A stretch of 64,000 bases of DNA, from the NCBI RefSeq assembly GCF_004217545.1, contig NZ_SHKY01000001.1, forward strand, positions 4,154,001 to 4,218,000, read 5' to 3'. Below are positions 11,034-18,428 of this stretch, piece after piece. Numbering within the stretch: the stretch's first letter is position 1; each line of letters begins with the position of its first letter. Position numbers and translations under genes: made by a program. Origin of the DNA: Krasilnikovia cinnamomea (GTDB taxonomy: Bacteria > Actinomycetota > Actinomycetes > Mycobacteriales > Micromonosporaceae). The notes beneath the pieces are model-generated. The model had not been told where the DNA came from. It did not search any database and worked only from the letters and a program-made list of their open reading frames with translations.

Positions 11034-12653
11034 TCAGTCCGTGCTCAGGCCGCTGACCCAGTCCACGTAGTCGTTGCTGTCCTTGGCGCGGGAACCGGAG
11101 CCACCCTTGGCCTGTGCGGGGATCGTGTCCTGCGCTCGCGGTGGGGTGGTGTCCTTGGCCTTTGACCTGCCGAAGCGTCGCTGGCGGCGGTCCGGGCGGG
11201 GCTCGCGTTCCTCGTCCTGGGCGGGTTCTGGCAGTCGATGGCGGGGTGCGCCCCCGCCGCCGGTGGTGCTCCCGGCAGCGCTGGCCGCGAAGCCGTTGAA
11301 GGGCGTGGGCTCCGGATCGGCGTCCGTCCGGGCGGACGGGGGTTCGGGTTGCCGGGGGCGGGGGCGGAACGCGTCCGCGAAGTTGGCTCGTTGTCCGGGG
11401 GTGGCCGGAGCGGCCGGTCCCGGGTCCGCCGGCCGCCGCGTACGTTTCCTCCCGGTCGCCTGGCCGGTCGGCGCCTCGACGGGGGCGCCGGCGTCCGAGG
11501 AAGTCGGCGGCGCCGCAGTCGGCGGCGCCGCGCGTCCGGCGTCCGGCGGCGCCGCGCGTCCGGCGTCTGGGGATGCCGCGCGTCCGGCGTCTGGGGATGC
11601 CGCGCGTCCGGCGTCCGGGGATGCCACGCGTCCGGCGTCCGGCGGCGCTGTGTCCGCGTCGGCGGAACGCCCGGGACGGTCGGCGTCGGGATCGTCGGAC
11701 TCCGTCAGCGGGCCACGGCGCAGCACGGCCGCCAGTACGGAGCCGAGCACCCCCGCGCCCGCCGCGGTCATGGCCGCCCAGTAGGGCGCCGTCTGCTCGC
11801 TGGTCGTCCCCGGCCCGGCGATCAGGTACGCGACCGTGAGCAGGGCGGCGCCGGGCAACCCGGCCAGCGCGATGGCGAGGGTGGGCCGGCCGGTACGGCG
11901 GGCCGCCCAGCCGACACCGAGGCCGACCAGCAGCGCCAGCACTGGCATGGTCACCAGCGCGGTGTGCGGCACCATCCGCTCGGGGAGCCAACTCGGCTCG
12001 AACACCCCCAGCCGGACCGTGGACAGCGGCCTGCCGGGCGCCAGCGACGGCGCGACCGAGACCAGCGCGACCAGCCACACGACGGCACCGGCGGCCGCGA
12101 AGCTCCACCGGGCGACGACGCGGGCCAGCGCCGCGCAGGCGGCGAGGACGCCGACGACGGCGCCGAGCCCGGCACAGATGCCGATCACGACGTCCGGATC
12201 GACCCCGGTGACTCGCGCCGCCCGCGCGGGTTGCATGGTCAGGGCGACCACGACGGCGGCGCCGAGGCCCGCGACCAGTGCGAGGGCGATGACGGCGCCG
12301 GGTCCGGGGGCGGGCGGCTCACCCGCACGGGGAACGTCTGCCCGGTTGCCGGATTCCGGTGGGGCGTCCGGGGCCCGCCCGGAGGCCGCGGGCGGGACCA
12401 GCGCCTGCCAGGCGGCCGGGCGGGCACGGGCGAGCCAGCGCGTACCCGCGATCGCCCCGGCCACCGCGGCGTTCATGGCGAACCAGGCCACCCAGGCGAG
12501 TTGCGCGGTCCACTGATCACGGGCGGTGACGTCCAGCACCTGGGCGAGCTGAACGATGCCGAGGCCGTACGCCAGCCCGAGTTGGCCGGCGGCCGCCAGC
12601 GCCGCCATGCCGAGGGTGACCGGCAGCAGCCGGGCCCAGGTCCGAAATGCCAT
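11034..12653 (-). CDS. Multi-pass membrane protein with repeat-rich, charged C-terminal tail
   Basis: A 539-residue protein. The N-terminal two thirds hold about eight to nine hydrophobic segments (beginning LLPVTLGMAALAAAGQLGLAYG at residues 8-29), then a roughly 200-residue disordered cytoplasmic-type tail. The tail contains five copies of Pro-Asp-Ala-Gly-Arg followed by Ala/Val-Ala-Ser/Pro (24-bp unit, 11515-11645) and then polar, Lys/Arg-rich sequence ending DSNDYVDWVSGLSTD. ATG 12653 is chosen since MAFRTWARLLPVTLG looks like a natural N-terminus leading into the first helix; the frame is open 41 codons further but that part is not membrane-like. Family not recognised. Possible roles (transport, cell-envelope function) are not decidable from sequence. 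Confidence 0.7.
   Translation of the reverse strand: MAFRTWARLLPVTLGMAALAAAGQLGLAYGLGIVQLAQVLDVTARDQWTAQLAWVAWFAMNAAVAGAIAGTRWLARARPAAWQALVPPAASGRAPDAPPESGNRADVPRAGEPPAPGPGAVIALALVAGLGAAVVVALTMQPARAARVTGVDPDVVIGICAGLGAVVGVLAACAALARVVARWSFAAAGAVVWLVALVSVAPSLAPGRPLSTVRLGVFEPSWLPERMVPHTALVTMPVLALLVGLGVGWAARRTGRPTLAIALAGLPGAALLTVAYLIAGPGTTSEQTAPYWAAMTAAGAGVLGSVLAAVLRRGPLTESDDPDADRPGRSADADTAPPDAGRVASPDAGRAASPDAGRAASPDAGRAAPPDAGRAAPPTAAPPTSSDAGAPVEAPTGQATGRKRTRRPADPGPAAPATPGQRANFADAFRPRPRQPEPPSARTDADPEPTPFNGFAASAAGSTTGGGGAPRHRLPEPAQDEEREPRPDRRQRRFGRSKAKDTTPPRAQDTIPAQAKGGSGSRAKDSNDYVDWVSGLSTD
11515..11645 (-). repeat. 24-bp tandem repeat encoding PDAGRAAS
   Basis: Five imperfect copies of a 24-bp unit, in frame inside the membrane-protein gene. 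Copies differ at a few third positions and at GGCGGC versus GGGGAT. Confidence 0.85.
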
Positions 12654-12706
12654 GCCAGGCACGTTACGGAATGGTCGATGGCCGTCGCCACCCTCACGGC
12701 GGGTTC

Positions 12707-12724
12707 TTAAGGTAGGCCAAACCT
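12707..12724. promoter_or_regulatory. Weak DtxR/IdeR-like box
   Basis: TTAAGGTAGGCCAAACCT partly matches the iron-box consensus TTAGGTTAGGCTAACCT. It lies 54 bp upstream of the minus-strand start at 12653. With only about two thirds of positions matching, this is a weak candidate. Confidence 0.2.
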
Positions 12725-12782
12725 CCGATGCCGCTCCGGCCGGCGCCGGGCTTTCGACCGGCATCGAATCGGTCACCCAGCG

Positions 12783-13718
12783 TCACCCGAGCAGAGGTAG
12801 TACCCGTTCGGCGATCAGATCCACGTGGGCCAGATCGGACATGTCGATGATCCGCAGGTGGACCCGGCTCGCCCCGACCTCGGCCAGCTCGCCGATGCGT
12901 TGCACGAGTGCCTCGGGCGGCCCCACGACCGGGTCCTCGGGCGGCAGCGCGCTCGGGACGTGCAGCGGCGCCGCGCGGTGCCGCGCCTCGGCGTCGGTGC
13001 GGCCCAGGGCGACCACGACCCCCGCCGACAGGGTCAGCGGCCGGTCCGCGGGACGCCCGTACGTCTGGCAGGCCTGCCGGACCCGGTCGAAGGCCGTCGC
13101 GGTCTCGGCGACCGTCTTGAACGGCATGTTGAACTCGTCCGCGTAGCGGGCGGCCAGTTCCGGGGTGCGCCGGGGGCCCCGGCCGCCCACGATGATCGGT
13201 GGCCCGGGCCGCTGCACCGGCTTGGGCAGCGCGGGGGCGTCGAGCAGCTGGTAGTGCTTGCCGTCGAAGCCGAACCGGGCCCCGTCCGGGGTGGACCACA
13301 GGCCGGTGATCACCGCGAGCTGCTCGGCCAGCCGGTCGAAGCGCTCCCCGAGCGGCGGAAACGGGATCCCGTACGAGGTGTGCTCGCGCTCCAGCCAGCC
13401 CGCGCCCATGCCGAGCTCGACCCGGCCGCCGCTCATGGCGTCCACCTGGGCGACCATGATGGCCAGCGGGCCGGGCAGGCGGAACGTCGCCGAGTTCACC
13501 AGCGTGCCGAGCCGGATGCTGCTCGTCTCGCGGGCCAGCCCGGCCAGGGTGATCCACGCGTCCGTGGGGCCCGGCAGGCCGACGTCGGCGCCCATCGACT
13601 GGTAGTGGTCGGCGCGCAGGAAACCCTCGAAACCGGCCTGCTCGGCATGCCGTACGAAGCGGAGCTGGTCGTCGTAGGTGGCGCCGCGGTGCGGTTCGGT
13701 GAACAGGCAGACGCGCAT
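12783..13718 (-). CDS. LLM-class F420-dependent oxidoreductase
   Basis: A 311-residue luciferase-like TIM barrel. Typical features are the N-terminal MRVCLFTEP strand, RLGTLVNSATFRLPGPLA, DAMSGGRVELGMGAGWLEREH, and PPIIVGGRGPRRTPELAARYADEFN. This combination (LGTLV...GRVELGxGAGW) marks the F420-using branch common in actinomycetes, though FMN use is not excluded. Substrate unknown. It lies 22 bp downstream of the ABC ATPase gene on the same strand, so the two are probably co-transcribed. An LLM oxidoreductase beside an SsuA/NMT1-type importer suggests uptake and oxidation of a small organic compound, an inference only. Confidence 0.85.
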   Translation of the reverse strand: MRVCLFTEPHRGATYDDQLRFVRHAEQAGFEGFLRADHYQSMGADVGLPGPTDAWITLAGLARETSSIRLGTLVNSATFRLPGPLAIMVAQVDAMSGGRVELGMGAGWLEREHTSYGIPFPPLGERFDRLAEQLAVITGLWSTPDGARFGFDGKHYQLLDAPALPKPVQRPGPPIIVGGRGPRRTPELAARYADEFNMPFKTVAETATAFDRVRQACQTYGRPADRPLTLSAGVVVALGRTDAEARHRAAPLHVPSALPPEDPVVGPPEALVQRIGELAEVGASRVHLRIIDMSDLAHVDLIAERVLPLLG

Positions 13719-13740
13719 CGTTCTCCTCGTCGGCCTCTCG

Positions 13741-14490
13741 TCAGGCCATCAGCAGTTCGTGCAGCTCGGCGCTGCACCGGGCCACCTCGTCGGTGTGCGC
13801 GGTGCGGCCGAGCGTGCGCGGCCGGGGGATCTTGATGTCCAGCACCTCGCGGATGCGGCCGGGGCGCGGGGTGAGCACCACCACCCGGTCGGCCAGCAGG
13901 ACGGCCTCGTCGATCGAATGGGTGACCAGGACGATCGTCGCGCCCAGCTCCATGTGCAGCCGCTGCAGCTCGCCGGAGAGCTCCTCGCGGGTGAGCGCGT
14001 CCAGCGCGGAGAACGGCTCGTCCATGAGCAGCACCCGGGGGTCGGCGATCAGCGCGCGGCACAGCGCGACCCGCTGCTGCATCCCCCCGGACAGCTCGTG
14101 TGGCGACCGCTTCGCGAACTCCGTCAGGCCGGTGAGTGCCAGCAGCTCCGCGGCGCGGGCCCGGTAGTCCGCGCGCCGCCAGCCGAAGATCTGCACCGGC
14201 AGCAGGACGTTGTCCACCACCGACCGCCAGGGCAGCAGGGCGGGGCGCTGGAACATCATGGCGATGTCGCGCCGCGGCTTGGTCACCCGTTCGCCTGACA
14301 CCCGGATTTCGCCCGCGCTCGCCGGAAGCAGGCCCGCGACGAGGCGCAGCAGGGTCGACTTGCCGCAGCCCGAGCGGCCGACGACGGCGACGACTTCGCC
14401 GTCGCCCACCTCGAGGTAGATCTCGCGGAGCGCTTCCACGGTGCCGGAACGACTCGTGAACGAGCGCGATACCCCGGAGAAACTGATCAT
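13741..14490 (-). CDS. ABC transporter ATP-binding protein (SsuB/TauB/ThiZ-like)
   Basis: About 249 residues with one nucleotide-binding domain: Walker A GRSGCGKST, Q-loop in MMFQRPALLPW, signature LSGGMQQR, Walker B VLLMDEPFSALD and the switch His in VTHSIDEAV. The FQRPALLPW and HSIDEAVLLADR patterns place it with the nitrate/sulfonate/taurine/pyrimidine importer ATPases. ATG 14490 (MISFSGVSRSF) is preferred to the ATG ten codons earlier because it starts the domain directly. It is divergent from the binding protein and permease genes at 14732 and 15824, which are its obvious partners. Confidence 0.88.
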   Translation of the reverse strand: MISFSGVSRSFTSRSGTVEALREIYLEVGDGEVVAVVGRSGCGKSTLLRLVAGLLPASAGEIRVSGERVTKPRRDIAMMFQRPALLPWRSVVDNVLLPVQIFGWRRADYRARAAELLALTGLTEFAKRSPHELSGGMQQRVALCRALIADPRVLLMDEPFSALDALTREELSGELQRLHMELGATIVLVTHSIDEAVLLADRVVVLTPRPGRIREVLDIKIPRPRTLGRTAHTDEVARCSAELHELLMA

Positions 14491-14731
14491 CTGCGCCCGC
14501 CCCAGATTGCTTCCGGTCAATGCGTGGGAACTGTAACCCGATGATGTTGCGCGACCGTGACAGCACTGTCCACAGAGATCACTGAGACAAAACCGTCATC
14601 GAAGTGCCGTGTGATTTCCCCTACGCTTGCCCCGCGAGTTTCACTCACGACATCACGCGGCGCCAGCCCCCATCTGGTGCCGTCCCCCTCGAACAACCCC
14701 TCGGTTGGCCCCTCGGTTGGGAAGGAACACG

Positions 14732-15757
14732 GTGCACAGAAGAGCCTTCACCCGTACGCTCGCTGCGGCCGCGCTCGCCGCGACACTGGTCGCTGCCGCC
14801 GGCTGCGACGACTCCGACGACACCGCCAAGGCCAGCGGCCAGTCACTCGAAAAGGTGACCTACCTGACGTCGTTCGGCACCTTCGGCCGGGACGCCTACG
14901 CCTACGTGGCCAAGGAGAAGGGCTACTTCGCCGACGCCGGGTTCGATGTGGACATCAAGCCCGGCGGCGGCACGGGGGAGAATCTCAAGATCGTCACGGC
15001 GGGCCAGGCGCAGTTCGCGCCGATCGACCTGACCGGCCTGCTGCTGGCCGCCGGGTCGGGCCAGGCCAGCAACTACGTCGCGGTGTCCGGCATCCAGCAG
15101 CGCACCATGGCGGCCATCATCACCCTCGAGGGCAACGGCATCACCTCGCCGAAGGACCTCGAGGGCAAGACCCTGTCCGACTCCCCGGCCTCGGTGGTGC
15201 GCAACCTCTTCCCGACGTACGCGAAGCTGGCCAACATCGACGCGTCCAAGGTGACCTGGCAGAACGGCACGCCGCAGACGCTGATGGGCACGCTGGCCGC
15301 GGGCAAGGCGGCCGGCATCGGGCAGTTCGTCGTCGGCAAGCCCACGGTGGAGGCCATCGCCAAGAAGCCGGCGATCGTGCTGCCCTACAGCGACTACCTC
15401 CAGGACCTGTACGGCAACGTGCTGCTCACCTCGCAGGCGTACGCCAAGGCGCACCCCGACCGGGTGAAGGCGTTCACCGGGGCGCTGCTCAAGGGGCTGG
15501 GCGACGCCATCGCCAACCCGGACGAGGCGGCGCAGGTCCTCAAGAAGTACGTACCCACGACGAACCCGCAGGCCGCCGCCGCGGAACTGACCCTGATGGG
15601 CCCGTTCGTGAAGTCGGAGGCCTCCGGGGTCCCGGTCGGCGCGCTGGACAGCCAGCGGGTGGCCCGCAGCATCGCGATCCTGCAGGGCTCGGGCCAGATC
15701 AAGCCGGGGCTGACCCCCGAGCAGGTCATCGACTTCAGTCTGGTGCCGACGGCCTGA
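14732..15757 (+). CDS. ABC transporter substrate-binding lipoprotein (NMT1/SsuA/ThiY-like)
   Basis: A 341-residue exported lipoprotein. The signal peptide ends in a lipobox with Cys25 (LVAAAGC). The mature part follows the two-lobe NMT1/SsuA fold: YLTSFGTFGRDAYAYVAKEKGYFADAGFDV-type opening, 'GGGTGENLKIVTAGQAQFA', and a 'DLEGKTLSDSPASVVRN' hinge region. GTG 14732 follows GAAGGAA by about 6 nt; upstream frame is not protein-like. Substrate could be a sulfonate, nitrate, or a pyrimidine such as HMP. Closeness to the thi operon suggests the last, but there is no TPP riboswitch upstream, so this stays open. The ligand-binding protein, permease and divergent ATPase make a complete importer. Confidence 0.85.
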   Translation: MHRRAFTRTLAAAALAATLVAAAGCDDSDDTAKASGQSLEKVTYLTSFGTFGRDAYAYVAKEKGYFADAGFDVDIKPGGGTGENLKIVTAGQAQFAPIDLTGLLLAAGSGQASNYVAVSGIQQRTMAAIITLEGNGITSPKDLEGKTLSDSPASVVRNLFPTYAKLANIDASKVTWQNGTPQTLMGTLAAGKAAGIGQFVVGKPTVEAIAKKPAIVLPYSDYLQDLYGNVLLTSQAYAKAHPDRVKAFTGALLKGLGDAIANPDEAAQVLKKYVPTTNPQAAAAELTLMGPFVKSEASGVPVGALDSQRVARSIAILQGSGQIKPGLTPEQVIDFSLVPTA

Positions 15758-15769
15758 TCGATGCGCACC

Positions 15770-15803
15770 GTGGGCGCGCCGGAGGCACTTCCGGCGCGCC
15801 CAC
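15770..15803 (+). terminator. Perfect 14-bp hairpin between binding-protein and permease genes
   Basis: Arms GTGGGCGCGCCGGA (15770-15783) and its exact complement (15790-15803) with a 6-nt loop. It lies 12 nt after the binding-protein stop and just before the permease ribosome site. It could act as a partial terminator or an mRNA-stabilising end giving excess binding protein. Confidence 0.55.
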
Positions 15804-15823
15804 GGCCGGGCTGGGAGGACGAC

Positions 15824-16651
15824 ATGACCGAGTTGGCCACGGCCGCGCCGCACCCGGCGGTGACCCCCGATCAGCCCGTACGGCGGTGGCGGACCGTCTC
15901 CGCGATCGCCTGGCCGCTGCTGGGCCTCGGCCTGGCGATCGGCGGGTGGTGGTTGGCCACCGCGCTGTTCGCGGTGCAGACGATCATCCTGCCCGCGCCG
16001 CCCGACGTGGTGTCGGCCTTCCGCGCGCTGCGCGGGGAGTTGCTGGCGCAGACCGGGCACACCGCCGTCGCGACGCTGCTCGGGTTCGGCCTGTCCGTGC
16101 TGGTCGGGGTGGTGATCGGAGCCGCGATCGCCGCCTGGCGGCCGTTCGAGCGGATGTTCCAGCCGCTGCTGGTCGCGTTCAACGCGGTGCCGAAGGTGGC
16201 GCTCGCGCCGCTGATGCTGATCTGGTTCGGCTACGGCCGCACCCCGGTGCTGGCCATGGCGTTCATGGTGTGCTTCTTCCCGATCGTGCTGTCCACCGCC
16301 ACCGGCCTGACCACCACCCCGGCCGACCTGGCCGAGCTGGTCCGGGCGATGGACGCCTCGCGGCTGCAGACGTTCCGTACGGTGCGCCTGCCCGCCGCCC
16401 TGCCGCATATCTTCGTCGGGCTCAAGGTGGCGATGCCGCTCGCGCTGATCGGCGTGGTGGTGGGCGAGATGCAGTACGGCGAGTCCGGCCTCGGCACGAT
16501 CATCGTGCAGACCAGCGGCCAGGGTGACACCGCGACCGCGTTCGCCGCGATCGTGCTGCTGGCCGTGGTGAGCATCGTGCTGTATTACTCGCTGGTTCTG
16601 GTGGAGCGGCTGCTTCTCCCCTGGGTCCGCGCCACCACCTCGGCGCGCTGA
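15824..16651 (+). CDS. ABC transporter permease (SsuC/TauC-like)
   Basis: A 275-residue inner-membrane permease with about six hydrophobic segments, the first at about residues 28-50. The coupling-loop motif for the ATPase is visible around 'ELVRAMDASRLQTFRTVRLPAALPHIFVGLKVAMPLALIG' (the EAA loop; MDASRLQTFRTVRLPAALP is the diagnostic part). It matches the SsuC/TauC/ThiX family in length and motif. ATG 15824 has GGGAGG about 6 nt upstream and is preferred over the ATG at 15761 that lies before the hairpin. Works with the lipoprotein at 14732 and the divergent ATPase at 13741. Confidence 0.9.
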   Translation: MTELATAAPHPAVTPDQPVRRWRTVSAIAWPLLGLGLAIGGWWLATALFAVQTIILPAPPDVVSAFRALRGELLAQTGHTAVATLLGFGLSVLVGVVIGAAIAAWRPFERMFQPLLVAFNAVPKVALAPLMLIWFGYGRTPVLAMAFMVCFFPIVLSTATGLTTTPADLAELVRAMDASRLQTFRTVRLPAALPHIFVGLKVAMPLALIGVVVGEMQYGESGLGTIIVQTSGQGDTATAFAAIVLLAVVSIVLYYSLVLVERLLLPWVRATTSAR

Positions 16652-16806
16652 CCTGCTCACTGACATCACCAGCCACCGCGCCGGGCCGACGGCGCCAGCG
16701 AGGGCGCGCGCCGGGCGGCCTGGCGAGCGACGTCAGCGGGGTCGCCGCCGGGGTGGCCCGGCGAGCGACGTCAGCGGGGCCGCCGCCAGTGGCCCGGCGG
16801 GCGACG

Positions 16807-17967
16807 TCAGCCGAGCAGGCGCCAGCGGCCGCTGCGGGCGACCAGCAGGGTGAGCGCCTGGGGCATCAGTCCGGAGTGGTTGTCCGGGGTGATTCGGATG
16901 GGTCCGGACAGGCCGTCCATCTGCGAGGTCTCCAGGATGTCGCGGATGCGTTCGCGATTGCCGCCGGCCCGGCCGACCGCGTCCGCGACGAGGTCCACCG
17001 CGTCGGCCGCGAACGCCGCGGCGCCGGAGTAGCTGCCGTACCGCGAGGTGTAGTCGCGGAACCACTGCTTGCGGGCCGCCTTCGCCGGGGTGGTCGCGAT
17101 GACGTCGTCGATCGCCAGGATCTGGGGGAAGACCATCGTGGCGTTGTTGGTGGCCCGGGCGGCCTCGCTCGGGATGAACAGGTCGCCCGCGGCGGCGGCG
17201 TCGAAGTAGAGCCGGCCGCCGAACTTGGCGGCCTTCGCGCTGGTCGCCGCGAGTGCGGCCTGGTCGGGCGCGGTCCACACGACCAGGGCGTCCGGCTTGG
17301 CCTCGGCGAGCATGCCGACCGCCTGGCTGACGTCGGTGGCGGCGGGCTTGACCGTACGGGACCCCGCGATCGTGATGCCCGCCTTGTCCAGCGCCGACGT
17401 CATCACCTGGTGGCCGCCCCGGCCGTACAGGTCGTCGGCGTAGAGCAGCGCGACGCTCTTCGTGCGGGTGCGCTGGAGCTCCGTCACCAGGGCCGCCGCG
17501 CTGTCGACGGGGTTGGGGCCGAGCTTGAAGACGTACCGCCGCTCGGTGACCGGGGCGCTCACCTCGGCCGCGGCCGCCAGCGCGATCGTCGGTACCCGCT
17601 TGTCATTGATCGTCTTGGCGGCGTCCACCACGCATTCGCCGCACGAGCCGGTCACGATCGCGGCCACCCGGGCGTCGTCCGCGAACAGGCTGATGTTGCG
17701 CAGCGACGACGTCGAGTCCGATCGGTTGTCCTGCACGCGCAGCACGAGCCGGTGGTCGCCGAGCTGGCCGGAGGCGTTCACCTGTTCGATCTTGAGCTGC
17801 AGGGCCCGGGCGTACGCCGAGTCGATGGCCGAACCGGTCGCCAGGTCGGCGCCGATCACGACGTCGGTGGCATCGCCCGCATCGCCGGTGGAATCGCAGC
17901 CGGTCACGGCGGCAGCGAGCAGCGTCGATGCGAGCAGGGGCGCCGTCACGCGGCGGGGGAGCCTCAC
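16807..17967 (-). CDS. Type I periplasmic-binding (Peripla_BP_6-like) lipoprotein, orphan
   Basis: A 386-residue exported lipoprotein with lipobox AVTGC (Cys24). The mature protein follows the branched-chain amino-acid/amide binding fold: IGADLATGSAIDSAYARALQLKIEQVNASG opening, VTGSCGECVVDAAKTIN, RYVFKLGPNP and ALLYADDLYGRGG are recognisable steps. GTG 17967 has GAGGAGG about 6 nt upstream. No permease or ATPase gene of a branched-chain type transporter is adjacent, so it is an orphan in this window. It is divergent from the conservon sensor gene cvnA across a 461-bp gap. It could feed a distant transporter or present a ligand to the sensor; both are inferences. Confidence 0.8.
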   Translation of the reverse strand: MRLPRRVTAPLLASTLLAAAVTGCDSTGDAGDATDVVIGADLATGSAIDSAYARALQLKIEQVNASGQLGDHRLVLRVQDNRSDSTSSLRNISLFADDARVAAIVTGSCGECVVDAAKTINDKRVPTIALAAAAEVSAPVTERRYVFKLGPNPVDSAAALVTELQRTRTKSVALLYADDLYGRGGHQVMTSALDKAGITIAGSRTVKPAATDVSQAVGMLAEAKPDALVVWTAPDQAALAATSAKAAKFGGRLYFDAAAAGDLFIPSEAARATNNATMVFPQILAIDDVIATTPAKAARKQWFRDYTSRYGSYSGAAAFAADAVDLVADAVGRAGGNRERIRDILETSQMDGLSGPIRITPDNHSGLMPQALTLLVARSGRWRLLG

Positions 17968-18428
17968 TGGATGCCTCCTCGAGGGCGGGCGCGGGGGAAC
18001 GGGCCAACGGTGTCCGCCGTGGCGTGTGCGATCACGGACACGCTGTCCGTCCAGGCGCGCCAAACCTTGCCAACGTGAAGGTTGCAGGTCAAGCCGTACT
18101 TCGGGGTCCACGCGAGACGGACTTCTCACATAGTGGTTGGAATCATGATGTGCGAGCGGCATCGGCGGGGCCCTTTTCCCCGGCGGCCCGAATATTCGCG
18201 CACGTCAAAGCCGATGGAGTGTCCATTGTCGATCCGAGCGGTCAACTTCAGAGTGACAATCAGGCCTGTTTCCGGATTGTCACAGGCTTCCCAAACACGC
18301 TCGGGTTCTGATGAAATCGCGGCCGTGCCGCGTGTGACACCGCCCTTGCCGCGAGTAGCGGACGGGTTCGCGGCGCAAGCATCCGGCCGGCGCGCAGATG
18401 CGGGGACGACGACCACCGAGGAGATGTC
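17968..18428. other. 461-bp divergent intergenic region
   Basis: Non-coding gap holding the promoters of the orphan lipoprotein gene (leftward) and cvnABCD (rightward). G+C is somewhat lower than in the genes. The only clear structure is the dyad at 18253-18283. GAGGAGATGTC before GTG 18429 provides the cvnA ribosome site. Confidence 0.6.
18253..18283. promoter_or_regulatory. Dyad GTGACAATC-N13-GATTGTCAC upstream of cvnA
   Basis: Two perfect 9-bp half-sites (18253-18261 and 18275-18283) with 22-bp centre-to-centre spacing, i.e. about two helical turns, in the cvnA upstream region. This is the geometry of a dimeric regulator site. The binding protein is unknown. Confidence 0.4.

Noticed and set aside
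14521..14731. A second TPP riboswitch before the NMT1/ThiY-like lipoprotein
   Set aside because: No CTGAGA or ACCTGATC-like core is present; only a tandem CCCCTCGGTTGG was seen. A thiamine-precursor substrate is therefore not claimed.
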